The translations under genes were made by a program, and so were the position numbers. 64,000 bases of DNA from Sphingomonas_O antarctica. Lineage in GTDB: Bacteria > Pseudomonadota > Alphaproteobacteria > Sphingomonadales > Sphingomonadaceae. Location: the NCBI RefSeq assembly GCF_965137005.1, contig NZ_CBCRXM010000007.1, forward strand, positions 1-64,000, read 5' to 3'. The notes beneath the pieces are model-generated. The model saw only the letters and a list, made by a program, of their open reading frames with translations, had not been told where the DNA came from and made no database searches. Of the stretch, positions 50,355 through 58,985 are shown one piece after another; position 1 is the first letter of the stretch, and each line of letters begins with the position of its first letter.

Positions 50355-51254
50355 TTAGGAGACCGTTTTGTACCTCAGCGCGTCGACCAGCAGGGAGAAT
50401 GCAGCCGAAGGCTGGCGGCGGCTGGGATAGTAAAGGTGGTAACCGGCAAAGGGCGGACACCAGTCATCCAGAACGCGGACCAATCGCCCGTCGGCGAGTT
50501 CCGTCGCGACCTGGTTTTCCATGACGAAGGCCAGCCCGAAACCAGCCAGTGCCGCGCGCGCGATCAATTCGATATTGTCGAAGGCCAGTTGCCCATCGAC
50601 GCGCACGCGCAGTTCGCGCCCGTCGCGTTCCAACTCCCAGGCATAAAGACCACCCGCGCTCAGCAATCGCATATTGATGCAGTTATGCCCGGCCAGGTCT
50701 TGCGGCGTGCGCGGCACCGGATGGTCTTCGAAATAGCCTGGCGATCCCACCACCGCCATTCGCAGATCGGGGCCGACGCGCACGGCGATCATATCTTTCG
50801 CTATGGCCTCGCCCAGCCTGACACCGGCATCGAACCGCTGGGCGGCAATATCCGTGAACGCGGAATCGATACTCAACTCGACATGAATTTCGGGATAGGC
50901 GGGCAACAATCTTTTCAACGCCGGCCAGACGATCGTGTCGGTCGCATGCTTGGATGCGGTCAGGCGGATATTGCCCGCCGGTCGCTCGCGCAATTCACCG
51001 GTGGCCGCGATGGCCTGGCGGATTTCGTCGAAATGCGGACCAACCGTGTCCAGCAATCGCTCACCCGCCTCGGTCGTGCCGACGCTGCGGGTCGTCCGGG
51101 TCAGCAACCGCACCCCGATTGCCGCCTCAAGCCGCCGCATCGTGTGGCTCAGAGCGGACGGCGAAACACCCAGCAAAGCCGCCGCGCGCTTGAAACTGCC
51201 CTCACGGGCAACCGTCACGAACGCGACGAGATCACCAATCGGTTCCCGCGCCAT
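50355..51254 (-). CDS. LysR-family transcriptional regulator
   Basis: A 299-residue regulator. The N-terminal winged HTH (LVAFVTVAREGSFKRAAALLGVSPSALSHTMRRLEAAIGVRLLTRTTR) is followed by a LysR substrate-binding domain (GNIRLTASKHATDTIVWPALKRLLPAYPEIHVEL). It is divergent from the CMD-AKR-ADH genes across about 69 bases containing an ATTA-N7-TAAT box, so it most likely controls that operon in response to an unknown effector. Confidence 0.92.
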   Translation of the reverse strand: MAREPIGDLVAFVTVAREGSFKRAAALLGVSPSALSHTMRRLEAAIGVRLLTRTTRSVGTTEAGERLLDTVGPHFDEIRQAIAATGELRERPAGNIRLTASKHATDTIVWPALKRLLPAYPEIHVELSIDSAFTDIAAQRFDAGVRLGEAIAKDMIAVRVGPDLRMAVVGSPGYFEDHPVPRTPQDLAGHNCINMRLLSAGGLYAWELERDGRELRVRVDGQLAFDNIELIARAALAGFGLAFVMENQVATELADGRLVRVLDDWCPPFAGYHLYYPSRRQPSAAFSLLVDALRYKTVS

Positions 51255-51283
51255 TCATGAATCTCCCTCAACGATGCATGCGC

Positions 51284-51298
51284 ATTATGACGGCTAAT
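51284..51298. promoter_or_regulatory. Candidate LysR-type operator
   Basis: ATTA-tgacggc-TAAT, a perfect inverted repeat containing T-N11-A, lies in the middle of the divergent lysR/CMD intergenic region. This is the classical recognition pattern of LysR regulators. Confidence 0.6.
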
Positions 51299-51323
51299 CA
51301 ATGAAGATGGCAGCGCCTAATTG

Positions 51324-51692
51324 ATGTTCATGACGCAGCAACCCCAAAAGACCCGCTCGCCGTTCGGCGACATCGCCCCCACCCTCAGTGCGATCACCGC
51401 CGACGTTTTGTTCGGAGAGGTTTGGGAACGCCCCGAACTTTCCAAACGCGACCGCAGCCTGGTGACGGTGGCGTCGCTGGTGGCGCTCTACCGGGTCAAC
51501 GAATTGCCGTTCCATATGAAGCGCGCGGTCGAGAATGGCGTGGCCCGCGAAGAATTGGTGGAGGCGATTACCCACCTCGCATTTTATTCGGGCTGGCCGA
51601 CCGCCAGCACCGCCATCGGCATCGCCCGCACCGTGTTCAAGGACTTGGACGATGCCACCGCCGTGGAAGGAAACGATAATGCAACAGCGTGA
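51324..51692 (+). CDS. Carboxymuconolactone decarboxylase (AhpD-like) family protein
   Basis: A 122-residue all-helical CMD-fold protein. SLVTVASLVALYRVNELPFHMKRAVENGVAREELVEAITHLAFYSGWPTASTAIG matches the gamma-CMD core. The CxxC of redox-active AhpD is absent (NELPFHMKRA region), so it is not a peroxidase reductant. The family is common beside aldo-keto reductases in LysR-controlled stress operons. The start may be ATG 51324 or 51330. It overlaps the next gene by 14 bases. Confidence 0.85.
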   Translation: MFMTQQPQKTRSPFGDIAPTLSAITADVLFGEVWERPELSKRDRSLVTVASLVALYRVNELPFHMKRAVENGVAREELVEAITHLAFYSGWPTASTAIGIARTVFKDLDDATAVEGNDNATA

Positions 51693-52674
51693 ATTGGGCC
51701 GCAGCGGCCTTCGGGTATCGGCGATCGGCCTCGGCTGCATGGGCATGAGCTGGTCCTATGGTCCGGCGGGCGACAAGCACGAGATGATCGCGCTGATCCG
51801 CGCGGCGGTCGAGCGCGGCGTGACCTTTTTCGACACCGCCGAAGTCTATGGGCCGTTGCTCAACGAAGAACTCGTCGGCGAAGCGCTTGAGCCCTTTCGC
51901 GGTAACGTCGTCATTGCCACCAAGTTCGGCTTCGCGCCCGGTGAGGGCGACACCAACCGCTGGAACACGCTGAACAGCCGCCCAGAGCACATCCGCGAGG
52001 CGGTCGAAGGCTCGCTGAAGCGTTTGCGCGTGGACTCCATCGACTTGCTCTATCAGCATCGCGTCGATCCGAACGTGCCGATCGAGGACGTCGCCGGTGC
52101 GGTCAAAACCCTGGTCGACGAAGGCAAGGTCAAGCATTTCGGCATGTCCGAAGCCGGCGTCGAGACCTTGCGCCGGGCCCATGCCGTGCAGCCCGTCGCC
52201 GCGTTGCAAAGCGAATATTCGCTGTGGTGGCGTGAGCCCGAACGCGAAATCCTGCCGACGTGCAAGGAACTGGGCATCGGCTTCGTGCCGTTCAGCCCGC
52301 TGGGCAAAGGCTTTCTCACAGGCAAGATCGACGCCTCGACCACATTTGCCCGCGACGATTTTCGCAGTGTCGTGCCGCGCTTTTCCGCCAATGCGCGCAG
52401 CACCAACCAGCAGCTGGTCGATCGCGTCGTAACGCTGGCCGGGCGAAAGGGTGTCACCCCCGCGCGGATCGCCCTCGCCTGGCTGTTGGCGCAATCCGAC
52501 TGGATCGTACCGATCCCGGGGACCACGAAATTGCATCGCCTGGAGGAAAATATCGGCGCGGCGGACGTTGATCTGACGGCGGCCGACTTGGCCGATATCG
52601 AACAGGAACTGGCCGGAGTCGACGTGGTCGGCGAACGCTATCCGGCGGCGCTCGAGGCGATGACGGGTCGTTGA
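51679..52674 (+). CDS. Aldo/keto reductase
   Basis: A 331-residue NADPH-dependent aldo-keto reductase (AKR13/YajO-like). The catalytic tetrad is Asp and Tyr in FFDTAEVYGP, Lys in VIATKFGF and His in LLYQHRVDP. The NADPH site near the end is IPIPGTTKLHRLEENIGA-like. Probably reduces reactive aldehydes or quinones. The second gene of the putative LysR-regulated operon, preceded by AAGGAAA as Shine-Dalgarno. Confidence 0.93.
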   Translation: MQQRELGRSGLRVSAIGLGCMGMSWSYGPAGDKHEMIALIRAAVERGVTFFDTAEVYGPLLNEELVGEALEPFRGNVVIATKFGFAPGEGDTNRWNTLNSRPEHIREAVEGSLKRLRVDSIDLLYQHRVDPNVPIEDVAGAVKTLVDEGKVKHFGMSEAGVETLRRAHAVQPVAALQSEYSLWWREPEREILPTCKELGIGFVPFSPLGKGFLTGKIDASTTFARDDFRSVVPRFSANARSTNQQLVDRVVTLAGRKGVTPARIALAWLLAQSDWIVPIPGTTKLHRLEENIGAADVDLTAADLADIEQELAGVDVVGERYPAALEAMTGR

Positions 52675-52718
52675 GCGTCACGGTCAGTTAGAAATGTAAA
52701 GCGATCGAGGAATTAAAA

Positions 52719-53747
52719 ATGCGCGCTACCATCATGCACCGCTCGCACGACGTGCGGATCGAGAACGTCGCGGACGCGGCGATCAAATTCCCCACCGACG
52801 CCGTCATTCGCGTCACGCGGGCCTGCATCTGCGGCAGCGACTTGTGGCCCTATAATGACGGACCCACGCCGGGCGGCCAGCCGATGGGCCATGAAGCGAT
52901 CGGGATCGTCGAGGACGTCGGCAGCGAAGTGCGCACCCTCAAACGCGGTCAGCTCGTCGTCATGCCGTTCGCTTATTCCGACGGCAGTTGTCAGTTCTGT
53001 GACGAAGGGTTGAACACCTCATGTGTCCAGGGTGGCTTTTTCGGCTCACCCGATGTCGGCGGGGCGCAAGCCGAGGCGCTGCGCATCCCGTACGCCGACG
53101 GCACGCTCTACCCGCTGAACGTCGGGCCGGACGACGCTTTGATGCCATCGTTGCTGACGCTGTCCGACGTGATGGGGACGGGTCATCATGCAGCCGTCGT
53201 GGCGCGCGTTTCGGCGGGCAAGCGCGTGGCAGTGGTCGGTGACGGCGCCGTCGGCCTGTGTGGTGTCATCGCGGCGAAGCGGCTGGGTGCCGAACAGATC
53301 ATCATGCTTGGTCGGCATGCCGACCGGATCGTGTTGGCGCGCGCGTTCGGCGCGACGGACATCGTCAGCGAACGCGGCGACGAAGGCATCGCCCGCGTCC
53401 GCGACATGACCGGCGGATTTGGCGTCCATTCGGTCCTGGAATGCGTGGGCAGCGAAGGCGCCATGACCACCGCATTGGGCATTGTCCGCCCGGGTGGCGC
53501 AATCGGCCGCGTGGGGGTGCCGCACTATGACGGGATCGCCGCCAAACAGACCTTCTTCGACAATATCGTCATTGGCGGCGGCCCAGCACCAGTGCGTGCG
53601 TATATCGACGAGTTGCTGCCGGATGTGCTCGAAGGCCATATCGAGCCGGGTCGGGTGTTCGACCGCACCGTGGATCTCGATGGCGTACCCGACGGCTATC
53701 GCGCCATGAACGACCGCGAGGCCATCAAGGTCATGGTTCGCCCGTAA
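52719..53747 (+). CDS. Zinc-dependent alcohol dehydrogenase
   Basis: A 342-residue medium-chain dehydrogenase/reductase. Catalytic zinc ligands are in ACICGSDLWPY (Cys) and GHEAIGIVEDVG (His-Glu). The structural-zinc loop DGSCQFCDEGLNTSC has three cysteines. The Rossmann motif is VAVVGDGAVGLCGVIAAKRLGA. It follows the aldo-keto reductase by 44 bases in the same direction and ends at a strong hairpin, completing the operon. Substrate unknown. Confidence 0.92.
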   Translation: MRATIMHRSHDVRIENVADAAIKFPTDAVIRVTRACICGSDLWPYNDGPTPGGQPMGHEAIGIVEDVGSEVRTLKRGQLVVMPFAYSDGSCQFCDEGLNTSCVQGGFFGSPDVGGAQAEALRIPYADGTLYPLNVGPDDALMPSLLTLSDVMGTGHHAAVVARVSAGKRVAVVGDGAVGLCGVIAAKRLGAEQIIMLGRHADRIVLARAFGATDIVSERGDEGIARVRDMTGGFGVHSVLECVGSEGAMTTALGIVRPGGAIGRVGVPHYDGIAAKQTFFDNIVIGGGPAPVRAYIDELLPDVLEGHIEPGRVFDRTVDLDGVPDGYRAMNDREAIKVMVRP

Positions 53748-53755
53748 GACGAACG

Positions 53756-53785
53756 GACTGCAGGGCGAACCAGCGCCCTGCAGTC
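53756..53785. terminator. Bidirectional hairpin terminator
   Basis: A perfect 12-bp stem gactgcagggcg/cgccctgcagtc with a 6-base loop lies between the convergent alcohol dehydrogenase and small-protein genes. T-runs are weak, but the position fits shared termination. Confidence 0.65.
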
Positions 53786-53795
53786 AAACGTCCGT

Positions 53796-53999
53796 TTACT
53801 GCCGCGACCCGCGCAGCGTTCCCAGTACGGCCATCGCCGCGACGCCGAGCAGTGCGAAGCTCGCAAACGGGCGCGCCTTGGCAAAGCTTTTGGCCTTTTC
53901 GGTCAACGGCGCGTCACCCGCGAAATGCGTACGGATGTCGTCGGTCAGCGCCGTTTTGGCATTATGGACTTCGGCGGTCGTGGTATCGATGTCGGCCAT
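53796..53999 (-). CDS. Small ElaB/YqjD-like membrane-anchored protein
   Basis: A 67-residue protein. A polar helical N-terminus (MADIDTTTAEVHNAKTALTDDIRTHF) and KAKSFAKARP are followed by one C-terminal membrane helix (FASFALLGVAAMAVLGTL) and GSRQ. This layout resembles DUF883 (ElaB/YqjD) C-tail-anchored ribosome-associated proteins, though shorter. It lies just upstream of no obvious partner; rpoD is downstream on the same strand and ends 41 bases away. Confidence 0.6.
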   Translation of the reverse strand: MADIDTTTAEVHNAKTALTDDIRTHFAGDAPLTEKAKSFAKARPFASFALLGVAAMAVLGTLRGSRQ

Positions 54000-54039
54000 T
54001 GGGGTTCTCCGTTTCGGATAGCCCAACGCCGAACCTCGC

Positions 54040-56082
<2,043 letters not shown>

Positions 56083-56089
56083 GCGTCGT

Positions 56090-57931
56090 CTAAATCCCGT
56101 CGTCTTGTCCGAGCAGCAGGCGCATCTGCTGTTCGTTATCGTGTTTCGCGCGGAGCAGCCGCAGCTGTTCCTCAAAGCAATCCTCACCGCCGCCCATGCC
56201 GACCCGGTCGGTCGCCGCCTGCAACGCCTGATCGATTTCAGGTCGCGCGGCCACCGCCTCGATCGTCATGGCCAGATCGCGTCGTGCCGCTTCCTCGGGC
56301 GTTGAACGCTTGAGGAAGGAGAATGCCATTCCCCGTCGCCCGTTCATCGCACGCAATTCCGCCAACATGTCCGTGAGGCCAGCAGAGGCGCATATAGGGT
56401 CTAGTTGCGCCGAATCAACGAGGTCGCCGTCATAGGCGGCGTCGACCAGCGTAGCGCGTAGCGCGTCGAGCCGCTGATCGCCGAGCCGAAGCATGCCCAA
56501 TGTTTCCGCGCAGGCCATGACGATCGACGGGTGCCGCACCAATCCGGCCATGATCGGGCGCTCGTAGACCGGCTCGATCCCGCGCCCGTAAATGGCCTGG
56601 GCAGAGGGAGAGGCGGGGCCGGCAACGGGTTTGCCTTTCCCGGCAAATTGCCCACGCGGGACGAACTCGCGGCGGGCGAAGAAGCGTTCGTCGAAACGCT
56701 CCTTCAACTGTCGTTGGTAATGGCGCCGTACTTCGGGATCGCCGATCGTGTCGACCAAGGCGTCAAGACGCTGCTTCAGACCGGCGCGCGCTTCGGGTGT
56801 CGCCAAGGAGGTGGCGGCCTGTTCACTCGTCCATAACCGGTCGATCATCGCCTCGGCGGCGGCAATGACCGGCTCAAACGCCGCGGCGCCACCCGCGCGG
56901 ACGAGGTCGTCGGGATCCTGTCCCGGGGGGAGAGTAGCGAAGGCCAGGCTGCAGCCGGGGCGCAGGATCGGCAACGCGCGATACGCCGCGCGTGATGCGG
57001 CCTTCTGCCCCGCGCTATCGCCGTCGAAGCACACCACGGGCACGTCGATCAGGCTCCACAGCCGTTCGATCTGGTGCTCGGTCAGCGCGGTGCCGTTGGG
57101 CGCAACGACCTCCTCGATGCCCGCCCCGGCCAGCGCGATGGCATCCATATAACCTTCGACGACGATCAGCCGCCCCGCTTTGCGTGAGGCACCAGCTGCC
57201 TTGTCGAGGTTCCACAGCGTCCGCCCCTTGTCGAACAGCGGCGTGTCCGGGGAGTTAAGGTACTTCGGCTCGCCGGCTCCCAAAATGCGCCCGCCGAAGG
57301 CGATCGTCCGTCCGCGCGGGTCGCGAATCGGGATCATCAGGCGGCCACGGAAGCGGTCGTACGGTTCCTTGTCATCGACTGCGATCAGCAGCCCGCATTC
57401 GACCAGCATCGGATCGCCGAATTTGGTCAGCGCCGAGCGCAGCCGTCCCCGGCTGTCGGGCGCGAGACCGATGCCGAATTTCGCGGCCAGTTCGGGCGAG
57501 ATGTTGCGCGTTTTGAGGTAGGCGCGCGCCTCACCGCCTTCGACGCCGTTCAGCTGTTCGATGAACCACGCTTCCGCCGCCGCCATCGCGTCATGCAGCC
57601 CCGCGGCGCGCTCCTGGCGCTGCGCCTCGCGCGGGTCGGGCGCGGGAAGATCCATGCTCGCCGCATTGGCCAATTCCTTGACCGCATCCATGAACGGCAA
57701 GCCGCGCTGATCGGTCAGCCAGCGGATCGCATCGCCATGCGCCGAACAGCCGAAGCAGTGATAGAAACCCTTGGAATCATTGACGTAAAAGCTCGGTGTC
57801 TTTTCGTCATGGAACGGGCAGCAGGCGCGCCACTCGCGTCCGGCGCGCTGCAATTTGACGGTTTTGCCGACCAGCGCCGACAGCAGGGTGCGGGTGCGAA
57901 GTTCGTCGAGAAAGGCGGGAGACAGGCTCAT
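56090..57931 (-). CDS. dnaG: DNA primase
   Basis: Makes RNA primers at the replication fork. The 613-residue protein has an N-terminal CHC2 zinc finger (CCPFHDEKTPSF ... YHCFGCSAHGDAI) and a DnaG catalytic core with TOPRIM (LIVVEGYMDAIAL and VCFDGDSAGQKAA). The C-terminal DnaB-binding region is at about 440-613. The start is ATG 57931, before MSLSPAFLDELR; upstream frame extension is only repeat DNA. The stop of the GIY-YIG gene overlaps this start (ATGA). Confidence 0.97.
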   Translation of the reverse strand: MSLSPAFLDELRTRTLLSALVGKTVKLQRAGREWRACCPFHDEKTPSFYVNDSKGFYHCFGCSAHGDAIRWLTDQRGLPFMDAVKELANAASMDLPAPDPREAQRQERAAGLHDAMAAAEAWFIEQLNGVEGGEARAYLKTRNISPELAAKFGIGLAPDSRGRLRSALTKFGDPMLVECGLLIAVDDKEPYDRFRGRLMIPIRDPRGRTIAFGGRILGAGEPKYLNSPDTPLFDKGRTLWNLDKAAGASRKAGRLIVVEGYMDAIALAGAGIEEVVAPNGTALTEHQIERLWSLIDVPVVCFDGDSAGQKAASRAAYRALPILRPGCSLAFATLPPGQDPDDLVRAGGAAAFEPVIAAAEAMIDRLWTSEQAATSLATPEARAGLKQRLDALVDTIGDPEVRRHYQRQLKERFDERFFARREFVPRGQFAGKGKPVAGPASPSAQAIYGRGIEPVYERPIMAGLVRHPSIVMACAETLGMLRLGDQRLDALRATLVDAAYDGDLVDSAQLDPICASAGLTDMLAELRAMNGRRGMAFSFLKRSTPEEAARRDLAMTIEAVAARPEIDQALQAATDRVGMGGGEDCFEEQLRLLRAKHDNEQQMRLLLGQDDGI

Positions 57932-58305
57932 GGGCGAGCATGTCCCTCGACTGCGCTCGGGACGAACGGACTCTGTAGTTCCCTGCTCCCCTCTCCGTTT
58001 ATCCCGAGCGAAGTCGAGGGACGCTCTTTCGGCGGGCGGGCGTAATGCGAAACGCGCGCCCAATCGCCGCGTATCAGCCCTTCCTTCTTTGCTCGCGACC
58101 ACGGCTTGATCCGCCGCTCAACCTCAAGCGCCTCGTATCTCGTCTGAAAATACTCGTTCCACACCAACTCGACCGGTCTCCGTCTGCTTGTGAAATCGGA
58201 GAACCCGCCTGTCCGATGCTCGGCGATTCGACGATCCAGATTGTCGGTGTGGCCGGTATAATATCGACCATCGGCGCAGCGCAGAATGTAGCACCAAAAG
58301 GCCAA
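57928..58305 (-). CDS. GIY-YIG nuclease domain protein enclosed by inverted repeats
   Basis: A 125-residue single-domain GIY-YIG protein. WCYILRCADGRYYTGHTDNLDRRIAEH carries the Y-I-L / Y-Y-T-G variant of GIY-YIG and the catalytic Arg; ALEVERRIKPWSRAKKEGLI carries the metal-binding Glu. The start is TTG (58305), supported by AGGAG (58316-58312). After about residue 92 the protein is translated repeat DNA. The stop overlaps the dnaG ATG. Single-domain members of this family are annotated as putative endonucleases; the role is unknown. It splits the normal yqeY-dnaG neighbourhood. Confidence 0.85.
   Translation of the reverse strand: MAFWCYILRCADGRYYTGHTDNLDRRIAEHRTGGFSDFTSRRRPVELVWNEYFQTRYEALEVERRIKPWSRAKKEGLIRGDWARVSHYARPPKERPSTSLGINGEGSRELQSPFVPSAVEGHARP
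57942..58022. repeat. REP doublet on the dnaG side of the GIY-YIG gene
   Basis: Two arms in opposite orientation: gtccctcgactgcgctcggg (from 57942) and, inverted, tcccgagcgaagtcgaggga (58002-58021). The second arm is, over 29 bases, the reverse complement of 58323-58351 with one mismatch. Both arms are translated as the C-terminal tail of the GIY-YIG frame. Confidence 0.9.
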
Positions 58306-58322
58306 CGATAGCTCCTGCCGGC

Positions 58323-58432
58323 GTCCCTCGACTTCGCTCGGGACAAACGGATGAGGGTTAAGCCCGGCGCCGAATCCGAAGCTGGGTCAATCGCAAACTA
58401 TGCCGTCCGTGCCGAGCTAAGTCGAGGCACCC
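58323..58432. repeat. REP doublet on the yqeY side of the GIY-YIG gene
   Basis: The intact arm gtccctcgacttcgctcggg at 58323-58342 continues to 58351. A decayed inverted arm (gccgagctaagtcgaggcac, 58411-58430) lies downstream. Together with 57942-58022 it brackets the nuclease gene. Confidence 0.85.
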
Positions 58433-58442
58433 TCCGCGAGTT

Positions 58443-58895
58443 TTACGCCAGCGCCGCCTTCACCGCGGCACTGGCCTTCGACATGTCGAGCTGCGAGCCG
58501 TGGCGTTCCTTGAGCAGCGCCATGACGCGGCCCATGTCCTTGACCGACGCCGCGCCCGTCTCAACCTTGATCGCCTCGATCGCGGCGCGGGTTTCTTCCT
58601 CGCTCAGCACTTGTGGCAGGAAATCCTCGATCACCGCGACTTCGGCCGCTTCGACATCGGCCAGTTCCTGGCGCCCGCCCTTCACGTACATGTCGATCGA
58701 TTCGCGGCGCTGCTTGACCATTTTCTGGAGCACTTCGACGATCATCGTGTCGTCGTCCGCGGGCGCCTTGCCCGTGCGTGCCTCGATGTCGCGGTTCTTG
58801 ATGGCGGACAGCATCAGGCGCACCGCGCCCAATCGCGCCTTGTCGCCCGCCTTCATCGCCGCGATCTGCGCGGCCTGGATTGTATCTCTGATCAT
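58443..58895 (-). CDS. yqeY: GatB/YqeY domain protein
   Basis: A 150-residue helical protein with homology to the tRNA-binding tail of GatB. It has MIRDTIQAAQIAAMKAGDKARLGAVRLMLSAIKNRDIEA, VLQKMVKQRRESIDMYVKGGRQELADVEAAEVAVIEDFLPQ and KDMGRVMALLKERH. Function is unproven, possibly in tRNA amidation. It usually precedes dnaG and rpoD, as here, apart from the intervening GIY-YIG unit. Confidence 0.93.
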   Translation of the reverse strand: MIRDTIQAAQIAAMKAGDKARLGAVRLMLSAIKNRDIEARTGKAPADDDTMIVEVLQKMVKQRRESIDMYVKGGRQELADVEAAEVAVIEDFLPQVLSEEETRAAIEAIKVETGAASVKDMGRVMALLKERHGSQLDMSKASAAVKAALA

Positions 58896-58923
58896 CCCGC
58901 GCCCCTAGCCGAGCATGCGCCAC

Positions 58924-58958
58924 GAAAAAAGGCCGCCGCCCGGATGGGGCGACGGCCT
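58924..58958 (-). terminator. Rho-independent terminator of the TonB receptor
   Basis: On the minus strand, a GC-rich hairpin aggccg/cggcct plus cgccc/gggcg with one mismatch is followed by TTTTTT, 28 bases after the receptor stop. This is the clearest intrinsic terminator in the window. Confidence 0.85.
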
Positions 58959-58985
58959 GATTTCAAATCAACCTGGCAAAGACGC

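Larger units (their letters stand above)
57942..58432. mobile_element. Putative repeat-bounded nuclease unit (GIY-YIG)
   Basis: About 490 bp, close in size to the DUF559 unit at 18192-18660: REP doublet, small nuclease gene, REP doublet, between yqeY and dnaG. No target duplication is evident. Mobility is inferred from the architecture. Confidence 0.5.

Noticed and set aside
52970..53010. Alcohol dehydrogenase as damaged because the structural zinc loop has only three cysteines
   Set aside because: Related zinc-dependent dehydrogenases also vary in this loop; the rest of the protein is intact and full length.
57928..58305. GIY-YIG homing endonuclease in an intron or intein
   Set aside because: There is no interrupted host gene, no intron structure and no DNA-recognition domain; the gene is intergenic and bounded by repeats.
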